From positions 1,513,501 through 1,577,500 of the forward strand of contig CALZFC010000057.1 in NCBI GenBank assembly GCA_945643635.1: a DNA stretch of 64,000 nt. The letters are read 5' to 3'. This stretch comes from Allodiplogaster sudhausi. Its lineage: Eukaryota; Nematoda; Chromadorea; Rhabditida; Diplogasteridae. The notes beneath the pieces are model-generated. The model searched no databases and had not been told where the DNA came from. It was given only the letters and a program-made list of their open reading frames with translations. This document shows, piece after piece, positions 44,861 to 57,096 of this stretch; within the stretch, counting starts at the first letter, position 1, and each line of letters starts with the position of its first letter. The position numbers and the translations under genes are program-made.

Positions 44861-46073
44861 GAAAAATTACGGCTGAGTTTTGTGCTACGTGTAGTCTTGT
44901 GGTTTTCACCGACCCAGCAGCAACATATTTAGGCGGATTTCACCTAGGCCATCCCACTGTTGTTATCAGCAAGCAGTCCGCTTTATCATTACTTGTGTTC
45001 CACCACGGTCAGCAAAATTGTAAAGTCGTCTTATTGCCATATATCAGAAGATATAGAAATCATCTCTTCTTAAGAGCCATCCAACCATATTGTACGCTCT
45101 ATGAAAATAATCTCGGAAGAAATCTTCTTTTTTTTCTACCTTTATAGCAACTTTATTGTCTTATCATATTTACATTCATGTGTACTTTTTTTAATTATTT
45201 ACAAAATTGAAATCAAATAGCTATGTCAATGAGCAAATAAATATACGAGATATAGTATGTTCAATTCATAGTTCTGGTGATGTCAACATTTTGTTGTCTC
45301 GTCAACATTCTGGTTCTCTTGAATGGGAGATAATATGTTTGCACACTCAATGGTGAACTCTCTCTCTATCTCTCTCTCTCTCTATTTCTCTCTCGTCCTC
45401 TCTCTCTCTCGCCCACTCTCTCTCTCTCTCTCTCTGCCTTCTGCACTTATAAATCTGCCCCTTTTTCGACAATTATTGCACGAAAAGTGCTCCCTCTTAT
45501 GGAGGACTTAAAAGCAAATAGAGAGAGAGGAACTGCGAGAGAATGAACAAGAATGAGAGAGGGTGCGAGAGACAGAAAGAGAGAGAGAGAGCGAGAGAGA
45601 GAGATGCAGAGAGACAGATGCAGAGAGAGCGACAGATACAAACATAGATAAGGAGAGAGATTGCGGTGGGATCACACTCTGGACGTTTCCTCAAGAAGGA
45701 TTAGCCGTCGCATTGTCTCGAGGATCTTCCTCATGTTTGAGCAAATATTTATGTGCGTATATATGTAAATGGCGTGAGAGTCTCTCCAGAGTCCCTTATC
45801 ACAATGTTTGCCTTCAAAAACAAAAGATATTTTTATCAATTCGCAATATGAACTTCTTTCCTCATCACAAACTATTATTTAAAAAAAAGTTGTTCCTATT
45901 CACAAACTCTGTTATTCTATTTGTGACTGATTATTCAAAGACTTTCCGATTGCGCGGTTGAGATGCCACTCAAAAAATAACGCATTGTCCGACAAAACAA
46001 GTCGTTGCTCTATTAGAGCTGATTTTTGTTTTGTTTGTTTATCTCTCTCTCTCAATTATTTCCCCAGCAAGAG

Positions 46074-47635
46074 ATGAGACAAGGCATCCTGCTTCTTCTA
46101 CTCGTCGCACTCTTTGGCTGCGCTTCTTCGATGCGCCAGCAAGCGGTCGGCGTCGAGGGAAAGGTAAAGAGTACATAGTATTTTGTATGTATGTATATAT
46201 GATAGATGGTAAAGGCGATATATATGTTAAAATAGTAAAGTCTATATATGTTAAGCAGTAAAGTCCATATATGTTTCGCATACATTGCTGCTCTATCAAA
46301 TGTGGAAGAAAACTGTCCTAAATATGTTGATTTGTTGTCAGTGAAAACCACCTGACGAAAAGTGGGACAAAACTGGGCCGGACATACACTAATTTTGCCA
46401 GCATAAAGTCTCTCAAAAATTCTCTTCCTCTCTATCTTGCTCACTCTCCATCTCTCTCTCCTTCTCGTCCTTCTTCACCGTCTTCTCCTATTCGGGTGCG
46501 GTGGCTGGCGCGACGGCGGCAGCAGTAAGCAGCCGCGGTTCCGCATAACTTCGAGCCCCCGGCAATCAGTTCGGGCAGCGACTTTCCCGTCAAACGAGAA
46601 ACCACCCTGCTGCAATCACAACAAGTTGATTACTATAAGCAACAATAACATATTGAGATATTCTTGAAGAGGGAGCAATTAGATAAATAAAGGGAGAAAA
46701 TTAATAAGCGAATTATGACAAAAAGAACCTGAAAGAGCAACAATTATGGAAATGACGATTTAACAAACATTTCCTTGCTTAAAAAAACACTTTTTGAAAA
46801 CTGCTTCTCTTGCCAAAAGTAGCAGCTACCGTACGTATGTATAAACAGTACGATTGCGCGTTCAAAAAGACGAAGTCATAACTTTTGTCTCGGAGACAAG
46901 AAATGACAATTGGCGTGTTTGTTTCGCCTCTCTTCAAATTGCATACTCTCTCGCCTTCTCAGGATGTCTTGGACATTGTCCCAGACATTCTCGATGTCTT
47001 GGACATAATATTTTCACAAAAGTTTCCGAGACATTTCAAAGACATATGAGAGACAGATGCGAGACCCGTGTATTAACATAGGAATTTTCCTTAGTGTCTG
47101 GGACATTTGTCTCCCACCCTAGAAAATGTCCTGGACATATCAGAGACGCTTGTCCATGTCCTCGAGGGAGATTAATCGTGGCAGTTCACTCTTCCCTCCA
47201 ATCTTTCCAGGACCCGATCCCGATGACGTCCTCGACGAAGGCACGACGAACTCGAACAGCGAATTTTCGCTTAAGGCTAGTTTAATAAATTAATTAATTA
47301 AATGCGATAATTACTAAATAAATACAAACAAGCATTTTTTTACATATAATTTAGTTGCAAAAATAAGAAAGAAATGACTAAAATGGAGTAAGTAATTTGT
47401 ATCAAATGAGTCGCTTTCCTTTTCTACAGGGCAGCGAGCGCGAGCTGACGCCCATTGATCCCGTCTTCAAGGTCTACCACGATTGTGACGACGGCATTAA
47501 GGTGGAGACGTTTGAATTTTTTTTATTTAAATTAAAAATTTGAAATTATCTGTCAAGACTACTTTCTACTTGAAATTCTTTAGAATTTGTATGATAACTT
47601 CTTTGTTTTTTTTCAGGCTGCCACCCCTTACATAG

Positions 47636-47680
<45 letters not shown>

Positions 47681-47820
47681 TGCAGCCTGGCCAGCGGAAG
47701 CTCAAGTTCAAGATCCCCTCATCGTACGTGAGCGACGGTGGGGTCCCGAAACGCATGTTCCCGATCGGCATTCTCAACCTCGAGACCATCTTCCCGGGCG
47801 AGGAGCGTGACCTTATTTAA
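46074..47820 (+). CDS. transthyretin-like family protein 2, apparently missing an exon
   Basis: Exons seen: 46074-46163, 47211-47275, 47430-47501, 47686-47820. Signal peptide (ILLLLLVALFGCASS) then MRQQAVGVEGK, after which a GTAAAG donor splits what is one exon in gene 1. The next recognisable exon is GPDPDDVLDEGTTNSNSEFS, then ELTPIDPVFKVYHDCDDGIK and KLKFKIPSSYVSDGGVPKRM ... IFPGEERDLI. The ~52 bp equivalent of LMCGMKPAVGVKVKLWEED, which holds the first conserved cysteine, is not visible in 46164-47210, and direct joining would break the frame. Exon 2 ends in GGCTAG, giving a GC rather than GT donor. Either an exon has diverged beyond recognition or the gene is recently inactivated. An acceptor-like CCCCAG lies 6 bases before the ATG. 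Confidence 0.7.
46930..47170 (+). repeat. degenerate repeats of GTCTTGGACAT / GTCCCAGACAT
   Basis: At least six direct and inverted occurrences of GTC[TC][TC]GGACAT-like words in 240 bp inside the TTR-like gene 2 intron, upstream of the GPDPDD exon. Confidence 0.5.
47640..47685 (+). repeat. (CT)n microsatellite serving as polypyrimidine tract
   Basis: CT run ending in CTTCTTGCAG, the acceptor of the last exon of TTR-like gene 2; same position as in gene 1. Confidence 0.85.
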
Positions 47821-48579
47821 GTGCTTATATAGCCCCCCCAACCTCTGATACCCATGAGTGCATATATAGCCCCAACCTGAGTTGCCCCAACCTATCCCCA
47901 AGAGACTTCAAATAATCGATATGTTTCCGCTAACATTTTTAGCTTCTTGCCTGCCTAGTTCCTTGTTGTTTTTTACAGCACACATTATATATTACATTAG
48001 AGTAGTATCTATTGAATAGTTCAAAGAAGCTGTATAAGCATGTAATCAGTTTGCTTCGATTTTATGCTTTCCTTCGAATTGTCAATATCTCGCGGCCCTT
48101 TCCATAGAAAATGATAAAAGACTATTTTAACTCCTCGCACGGAGCGGCACCTATAAAACCGCCACTTCCACTGATAAGGAGGGATGACATGCCTTTATGA
48201 AAGCAAATATTAGAGACCCGCATTGACAAAAATACTCGTTAGACTTGCCTACATCAAGTATGTCAGGGAGGCAACTACAGTTCATTATAATGAACAGCCA
48301 TCTAATGAAAACCCACTTGTAGATACAAATCTGCTTACATACAATGTATTCCAATGCATTTATTTTGTTCTCAAGAAATTTTATTCAGCAAATCACCTTA
48401 CGCCATTCAAAACTCCAGCAAAATTTTAAATAATCACCGTTGAGCCAAATATATACAAAACAAAGATTAATTGGAGCTTGGAACGAATGATTTATCTTTT
48501 CTCCATTAAAGAAGGAATAATTTGACTGCTCCAATAAATATAATCTATGTATGAAGGTAGAGTTCAACAAGTGCCAGAT

Positions 48580-49773
48580 TTAGAGGAAGAACTTCTTGGC
48601 CTCCTCGCTGTCTGCGCTCTCTGCGCTCTTGCTCTCACTGCTGCTCACCTTCTTCTCCTTCTTCATGTCTTTCGGATGCTTCTTCTCGTCCATTTTCTAC
48701 AAATTCATTCATAATTTTTTTTATAATTAAATTATGTTCCTTTCAAAAACACAATAAAACATCCTTGCCCAAGCACATTCGCAATGAGAAAATACTTGAA
48801 ACAATTTTTGAATGACATTTGGTCCCAGACGGAAGCCAACCTACCGTATCATCGAGGTAGTCAGCGTTCACGCCCTCACGTCGACGACGCGAGACGATCA
48901 TCTCACGTTCTTCCTGGGATAGAAAATGGCGGGAGAAAATTATTTTTGAAAATTATTTATTCTCAATTCAACAAATCAATGCTAGATTCCTTTTTCGGTG
49001 ACTGAGTGAGCAGCACCACAAGGAAAGAGCATTAGATAAAGCCTATGCGCGTATTAAAACCGCCATTAGTTGTATTTGTTAGAAACTCTTTCATTATTAC
49101 TGGTAATAGAATTTTTAAAAAAAGTTTTTTTTTTTAAAGGACATGAGGCTAGTTGACAGGATATTCCGCCGAATGCGCCTCTGAATCAATCAATAGTCGA
49201 TCAATGACAACTCTGCTCTCCGCACCTTGGCAAAGACGGTTTCGAGGTTGAGAACGCCAATGTCGAACGTCTTCTTCGGCTCCTTACCCTCCGTGATGTA
49301 CGATTTTGGCAAGCCGAACTTGACCTTGCGCGAGCCTGGCTGAAAGGGTACATTCTGGATTCTTACTTTTTGCATATCACAGAAAACAGAGGACACACCA
49401 AAATTCCGTCGTCACAGTCGTGGTAGATCTTGAAGACGGGATCGATCGGCGTCAGCTCGGCCGTGCCGCCGCCGAGTCTAAAGCAGCAAATGGAATGAAA
49501 GATCCGCCGACTCTAGGGTGCGGAATTGGTTTTTTTTAATAGTAAATAAGGACAGTCAATAACATTAATTTTAGGGCAGAAAAAATATTTCAAGTACCTG
49601 AAAGAGCCGTCGGCGCCGGTGTAGCCCTGATCGAGGAGGTCATCAGGGTCGGGACCTGGGAAGCGTCTCTGACTCTCTCTCGTTATCTCTCTCTTCTCTC
49701 TCCTTCTTTATCTCAATACCTATTCTCTCTCCTCTCTCTCTCTCCTCTCTAGTTCTTTATCTCCCTCCCTGTG

Positions 49774-49814
<41 letters not shown>

Positions 49815-49821
49815 CTCTCGA

Positions 49822-49858
<37 letters not shown>

Positions 49859-49865
49859 CTCTCGA

Positions 49866-49944
<79 letters not shown>

Positions 49945-50108
49945 ATCTCACTCTCCATCCGCTAACTTTCTATTGCTCCTTCTCTTCCCTTTCTTCTCGC
50001 CCTCTCTCTTTCTCTCTTTCTCAATCTCTTTCTCTCTCCCTCTCTCCTCTTTCTCTCTCCCATCGCGCGCTCTCTCTCCCTCTCTCTCTCTCACTCTCTC
50101 TCTATCTC

Positions 50109-50141
<33 letters not shown>

Positions 50142-50293
50142 TCCTAACCAGAGTCCTCCTCCCACAGCTTGATGCGCACGTTGGCAGCCGGCTTCGATCC
50201 GCAGACGAGCTTCCCCGTGACAGCGATCGACTGGTCGCGTATCGCTGACGCACCAGACGCAGCGAGCAGCAGAAGCACAGCGAAGGAGAGCAT
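48580..50293 (-). CDS. transthyretin-like family protein 3 with charged C-terminal extension
   Basis: Six exons: 50293-50149, 49655-49598, 49477-49399, 49339-49226, 48913-48845, 48696-48580; all phases agree; 193 aa, about 50 longer than gene 1. Signal peptide (MLSFAVLLLLAASGASA), then SIAVTGKLVCGSKPAANVRI, GPDPDDLLDQGYTGADGSF, ELTPIDPVFKIYHDCDDGIL, PGSRKVKFGLPKSYITEGKE and IGVLNLETVFAK. Where genes 1 and 2 stop after EERDL, this one continues EEREMIVSRRRREGVNADYL, then a Lys/Ser/Glu tail (KMDEKKHPKDMKKEKK, SSSESKSAESADSEEAKK) ending FFL. RRRR is a possible furin-type site that could release the tail. An in-frame readthrough of exon 4 to a nearby TGA (49190) would give a form of ordinary length. 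A CTTTCAG acceptor touches the ATG, suggesting trans-splicing. Confidence 0.9.
49665..50142 (+). repeat. (CT)n microsatellite filling an intron
   Basis: Almost all of intron 1 of TTR-like gene 3 is (CT)n, or (GA)n on the coding strand, with CTCGATCTCTCGATCTCTTT sub-repeats at 49805-49880. Confidence 0.9.
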
Positions 50294-50299
50294 CTGAAA

Positions 50300-51676
50300 G
50301 CGAGAAATCAGCGCAGTGGTAAACCCGACAAGTGTAGGACGCTAAAGGTTTAATTATATTCAAAGAATTCGGTGTTTTAAAATACTTTTTTTTTTGAATC
50401 AAATGTTTTTTAATAACGAGAAAGCGGGAAATAGACATAAGACGGAAATACCGATGAAACAAAAAAGATTTCACTTTCAGTTAGCTACGACGCCTAATCG
50501 GGTTTATGTGTCCAGAAAGTTCTTGGCGACCATGCCGAAGGCTCTCTCTCTCTACCAGTAAAAGAGTTGAATAATAATGCACGTCCCATTTCTCCCCATT
50601 CGAAATGACTCATTATTTCTATTTCTCTTTCAATTTGGCATTTTTAGAAAGGAAGAAGAATTCTGGAATGTACATATCAGTCTCTCTTTATGTCTCCTCA
50701 ATATACAAAAGGAGCGGTCAAGCATTTGTTTTTTTTTCCATCACGGGCGCCTTTCAGATAACGAGAACATGGAATATAGACATGAACGATAATATCGATA
50801 GAATAAAACAAAAATGATTAAATGATTAAATATAACCTTGCTCTGTTCAGCAAGTAAAATAGAATCTTGCTCACAATCAGTTCAGAAAGTAGACATATTC
50901 TTAAGAATGCTAGCTACCAGCGCGCCATATAAACCAGGTACACCACTCCTCCTTCTGCTTTCCTCTTATTCTTCTTCTCCTTCCGTTTTCGAGCATTCGA
51001 GAGCTACTTGCTCTTATCAATAGCACCCGGCAACAACCGTCTCACCACGGGTATCTGGGTGATGCGCTATTTCTTCCGGGAATATACAGCTCTCTCTCTC
51101 TCTCCTCCTCACTGTTGCTCTCTCTCTCTCTATCTCATTTTTCTCTCTCCCTCTCTGTCTCTCAATCTCTCTCCCTCATTCTATCTCTTTCCGTCTCTTT
51201 CTCTCTATCTCTCTTTTCTCTCTCTCTATCACACTCTCTCCGTCTCTCATGGATTAGCCATGCCTCAAGGCTCCCTCCATTGCTCTACTTCTCTAATCCT
51301 CTTCATATTTTACACTCCTTCTCTGTGATGCTTCCGCTCGGACCCTTCAATAGCCGTATTCTCTGTTTGTTTCAATGTCAAGAGTCCAAAAAAACACACC
51401 CGAGTCACGTCTCCGGTCAAAGTGGACCAGGGAAGGAGGGCCGGAAATTGGAGTGATTGTGGATGAGTCAGTATTGTCAATCAAAGTGTTGTTTTTGTCT
51501 GAATGAATAGCCTAATTATAGCTCGGGTTTTCTCGATAAACCAGACAATTCTCACTGATATCACCCACACAAGGATGGGAAACAATGGCAGGGGCTGACT
51601 CGAAAATGCTATTCAAAGAAATAAGATAAGATGAGAAGTGGAGAGACGGTGAAAGAGAGAATGGGATAGTTATACA

Positions 51677-51718
<42 letters not shown>

Positions 51719-51789
51719 TAGATAGAGAGAGGTAGAGAGGTAGAGAGAAAGAACCAACGGTACAGCGGCCGAGAATAGATGGGAGGGAA

Positions 51790-51833
<44 letters not shown>

Positions 51834-52259
51834 AGGAAACGACAATCGAGATAAAAATTGTCCAAAATCGTCTCGGTTTCAGGCGCAAAAATGCGTTGGC
51901 TGCCTAAAATATGTGCGCGGATACTTGTTGACGGAATTTCCTTTCCTCTCAAGGTTGGAAGCGAAAAGGAGGATAATGATTCTCGAGGCCTTGAAATTGG
52001 AGCCTTTCGCTCCAAGCCGTAAAAGACACCATCTAATCCTTTTATGTCTCGCAATTTTATTTCTCTCTTTCTCTCTTTATCTCTCCCATTGAACTATTAC
52101 TATTTCCGTCGTCTTCACTATGACTTCCTTGCCGTAAGACGAACAGCACAGCCATATTGCCAATAGAAGGCAGACTTGACTATGACTGAAAGAGAGAGAG
52201 AGAGAGAACACGAGAACGAGAAAGAGTGGAGAGAGAAAGAGATAGAGAGATAGAGAGGC

Positions 52260-52297
<38 letters not shown>

Positions 52298-54369
52298 TGA
52301 GAAAGAGAGCGAAAATGAGAGCGAGAGAGAGGAGAAAAGAATATGACATGTCCAGTTTCTACACTGTCTAATGAGACATGAAATAAATCCAACCATGATA
52401 TTCATAAAAATCTCTATGACCTTTGAGATAAATGACTTTGTCTTGCGATTGAAGAAGTGGCTTCGTGGACTAACAAGTGATTATTTCATATCAATCCTGC
52501 AGTGATATCACTGATTCTAAGAGACTAATGTAGAATAAAGCAAGGTCCTACGTAGTCTAGAAAATTGGATTAAAAGGTGAGTCAATTGCTATACATAAGA
52601 AAATTGTGATAGAAAGGAAAAGACTCGTTTTTTATTACTCAATTAATATCAGGAATGCAGAAATAGCCGGTGATTCGGAGATCACTAGTTGCCGTTTTCA
52701 CATTAAAGAATGTTTTTCAGCAGGTGTTGAAGGAATATAGATAGTATATTTTTTTTTCATCAATAACCGTTAAAAAGAGTGATTTTGTTTTTTTTATTTA
52801 AACTTATAGATGAGTGAAATTTATTTTTTTTTAGTTGCATATTTGAAATCATAGAAGCCATAATATCAGAGCATTTACTCGCCAGTCTTTCATGTTTTGC
52901 AAAGATCATAAAATGTACATATATCTTACCATCCAATTAGACTTAATCATAGCTCTCTTATCTCTCACTTTGACGCAACTAAATTGATGTTTTGCGGGTT
53001 GGTCTTATTGCCTTCTTGGCACATGTGGTTCCTATGAACAGCGATGCCGTAATAAAGCATCGATATCTTCTCCACTGCTCGAACTAGGTTTACAAGCTCA
53101 AAAATAGAGAAAAATATTTTAAATATACTTTTTATCGGTATTGAAGGTTTACTGCTATGCAGTGTTCTTTCATACTCCGTGTGTAACTCACCAATTCTAA
53201 GATGTGCAGAGGATGAAAATATTAAGTGTAAGCGTAGAACTTGTAGCGTTTTTTTTACGTTGTCGAAACATCTTGAAAATTCCAATCTGTTCGTAGTAAT
53301 GACGATGTTTGATTGTTGACATTAAGTGATAACATTTTGTTTTTATTTAGTTTTAATGCATAAATAAACAAATAAAATTTGAGGTGCGTTTCAAAAATCG
53401 CCTGATTGTGAGAAGCTTCAACGACCAATAGGAGAGGCTGCGCAAGTACATATCTGCTACGCGTGTCTACTAGGAAAGCCTGAGAGCTCTCCGCTAGGTG
53501 GTTACATAAATCCTCTAAGGTTACTGTAGTCCTCTCTAAGGTTACAGTAACACGCCATACCGAACGGTTTTCGTCGCCCCCGTCCTCTCATCTTTCAGGA
53601 ACCTTGTTAAACTAAGAATCTGAATTTATAACAAGATTTTTCTCATTAGTTCTTAGTCAATTTTAATCGCGGTAGGTTTTTATTGCAGGAACGTGTTGTT
53701 GACACTTGTTGGAGTTTATAAGAAGAGCAGTTATTAATAATAGTCCGTAATCAAAGCATCAAACCGGAAACAACATTTGTATGTACATGTGAGAGTGTAA
53801 TCCTCGTCTAAATCTGTTGATAACGTCGTGCTATCCGGCGGGATATGCATGATGGACGCGATATATGTACATATTTTTATATACAATCAGAACATGTGGC
53901 TTCTCAAGCAAAAGGCAAAGGCTCCGTTTCCTGTTGTGTTCTTTTTCCACAATTTGTATTATTAGCACTCATGATGACTATGACTTTAAGCCTCGATGTT
54001 TACTCTCATTGTTCTCAGATTCTCTTTCTCTCTCTTTCTCTTTCTCACTCCATCTAATTCTCTTTCTCTCTCTCTCTCCCTCTAATAATCTCCCTGTCTC
54101 TCTCTCTCTCTCGCTCTCTCTCTCCCTCTAATTCTCTGACTCTCTTTCTCCCTCCCTCTAATTCTCTATCCCTCTCTCTCTCTCTCAGTCTCTCTCTCCC
54201 TCTCTCTCTTTCTCTCTCGCTCTCTCAATAAACGGCATAGGACTGAGGAAATGTTGAGAGAGCACACGAGAGGATTTAGTGAAGAAAACAAGAGTTGCCA
54301 GACGTTTTAATGACGCGTGTATGACCTTATCATTGTACAGAAAAAAAATCATTGTTGACAAACGGACAG

Positions 54370-54401
<32 letters not shown>

Positions 54402-56440
54402 TTTATATTCTTTTCATTGTGCCAAAAAACCGAATGTATGCAAATATGACACCACATCAGATGCAGGAAATGTTTATTCTGTTTAGTGAAAGCCAAGAAT
54501 GAATGGTCTAGCGTCGTGAAAATCTTTGCAAACATGCAGAAATTACGAGAGAGGGATAGAAAGTGTGAAGCCTAGCAACAGAGTACGCCGGAGGCTTCTG
54601 GAAGGCAAGCAAATTTTTGAAGATTTAGTGCAGTTTCTAGTCGCCCGCCAAGTAGAACGGCCAGAGACAGGGAGGGGGCTTTAACCCTTAACAGGGAAGT
54701 AGAGTCGAGAAACAAGCTTCTTCCTTGTTATTAATGATATCAGTTCTCAGACCATGACGACGGGCATTTTGCCTGTGGACGGGGGATATTAAGGGAATTA
54801 TAGTCTGCTAAGCGAATCGCGAATCTTCTATGCAGCAGCACAGTTTGAAATTCGTGATGAAAAACAGGGTTTTGGATTTTCGCGAAGAGCAGTTCGCTAA
54901 ATTTGGCTTCGTGACGCCGAGGACCATGCGTAGACGTTTGCCCGTTCTCTCTTTCTCACTTTCTGAATCTCTCTGCACTTCCCTCTCTCTCTATCTCTCT
55001 AGCAAGCAGAATTCTGCGCCAGAACATCGTTTTATTCTGGAAGCCCTAGTTTTCGTGTACTTTGAATCCATTTAAAACCGGTGCTCACATTTTGGACAAA
55101 AAGATGATAAAAGATGCACCTGATAAAGAAAGGAGTCGTTTCATCGCTTTATCACATTTATCATCGTCATTTTACATTGAGTACGAGATTAGCAAGGTGT
55201 TAGTTTTCTTGTGAGATGTTTCTCTCTTATCTTCCATCGGTCTTTAATGTCTCAAATATTCATATCATTGACAAAAATGAAAGTATTACTGGAAAGAAGT
55301 ATTCTGAATTGTTCAGCACACACGACATCTTAGTTTTTATTCTTTTTTTTTCCTAAATTTTCATTCATACACACATTAAATCTTGGTTTATATATGGCGG
55401 GAGGAAGGTATTAAAGTAACACGATTTTCGAAGAAAAAAAAACAAGGACGGATTATGTGCTGAAGATTTCCGAGTTGTGCTTTCCAGTAATACTTTCTCT
55501 CTATTTTCAGTGATGGTATAGAAGAAGAGAATGTTGTAATCTTATTGTTCTCTATTACAAACAATGCGTGTTTATAGTCTGATCCCGGGAGATTGCCCGA
55601 ATGTTTACATGATAAATGATAATTTTGTGCTAATTTTAAAACTACACCACACACACTCGCGCACACACGGCTTCTCCTGCCAGCCATACGCGTGTCTCTT
55701 AGTTTTTTTAGTGATAAGTGAAAGGCGCAAGAGAGGAGCTACGCCACCTTTTCTATGTAATTTAGCCGCATGTAAGTTAGCCGCAACGCGCAGAAGGAAA
55801 AAAAGAGAGGAATCTTGATGATACTACCTCCTTACCCCAGGAGATACATACATACATATGTATAGAGGTTTCTTCTAGCTAAATCCCTGTGAAATTCCCT
55901 GAAATCCATTTCTAAATCCGGATAATTCCGAGGGAAATGCTGTCATTTTGGACGTCCCCGATGCCACTATTCGGCTCAAGGTTACGCACAGAGAGCAATG
56001 TCAACAGATTCTCTCTGATTGTGAGACGTTCTGATCATTTGGTAAGTGGCGGAATGTTTCGAGGAAATGAAAAAAATATGAGGTGAGAGAGAGAGCGCGA
56101 GAAAGAGAGAGAAAGAGAAAGAGAGAGAGAGAGAAAGAGAGAAAGAAAAAGAGAGAGAGAGAGAGAGGGGGAGAGAGAGACTAGAGAGAGAGAGGAGAGG
56201 GAGAGAGAGATCTGAGGATTGAGAGATACTCTGACGAGCAGAGAAAAGAATGCGTTAAACATCCTCCCAAGACGTGCATTACCTACATAACTAACCGCTA
56301 AAAAGATGGAAGTGTGATATTTACATACGAGATGCGTATTTGCAAATGTCGTTAGCAATTTCTAGTTTTTGATAGCTTCTTCAGGGTGGCAGAAAATTGA
56401 TGAGGTGAGAAAGAGAGAGAGAGTGAGAGAGAGAGAAAGG

Positions 56441-56475
<35 letters not shown>

Positions 56476-57096
56476 TCATCTTCCGCCCTTCTAAAATAAT
56501 ATTATCCAAACATTTCCTGACATTCCGCTCAATCAGTAGTCGTTTACTAATGAACACGGAAACTAGTCTCGTGTAGCACATCAGAATCAGGAATAGTTGT
56601 CTATGACTTCAATCAGTGGCTGAACTCGGAAATTCGACCGATAAATGAGTACATTCATACAGAATTTGTCGTGACTGAGAAGGAGATAGAGAGAGAGAGA
56701 GAAGAAAGAGAGAGAGAGAGAGAGATAAAGAGAGAAAGAGAGAAAGATACGAGTACGTTGGTACATAATTGGACATACACAAAACAAATTTCTTGCATTT
56801 TGGAGAAGAAAAAAAGTATTGGGCTTCTTAATTTGAACTCTGGATCAAGGTATTATCATGTCATATCATATTATCATTCTGTGCTCTGGCTTTGCAGATT
56901 CTTCTATGGATTCGTCATCGTTATGTTTGAATGAATTTGCGCTCTTTTATCAATTATAAATATTTTGAATAATACATAATTTCGTATATAAAATTAAAAT
57001 GAACCAATCTACATCTTTCATGTAGATTAGATTTACCAGTCTTGTACAGTTGCCATTATCTCCTCATGACATCAACGATATTCTGTGTGTGTGGGC
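50300..57096. other. long stretch without a supported gene
   Basis: Dominated by (CT)n/(GA)n tracts (51085-51245, 51675-51830, 52190-52330, 54015-54230, 56085-56215, 56405-56470, 56680-56750) in AT-rich DNA. A short GC-rich plus frame at 51013-51090 (APGNNRLTTGIWVMRYFFRE) and a 106-codon minus frame at 52965-53285 lack splice partners and codon bias respectively. Inter-tract sequence at 52.4-54.0 and 54.6-56.0 kb shows nothing I can call. Confidence 0.5.

Larger units (their letters stand above)
42440..46073. other. no firm gene; AT-rich spacer
   Basis: (CT)n at 43383-43417, 45360-45440, (GA)n at 45515-45660 and (TA)n at 43587-43622. A short GC-rich island at 43240-43375 is open on both strands (minus: LLALLLFLAAAAVPGSRPRK; plus: HDRVEWLDGKNVLFLG); I cannot choose between them. 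Another island at 43940-44065 is likewise ambiguous. GTGGTTTTCAC..CAACATATTTAGG at 44900 recurs inverted at about 46320-46350. Confidence 0.4.

Noticed and set aside
52965..53285. 106-codon minus open frame
   Set aside because: AT-rich codon use unlike the secure exons, no signal peptide, no recognisable motif.
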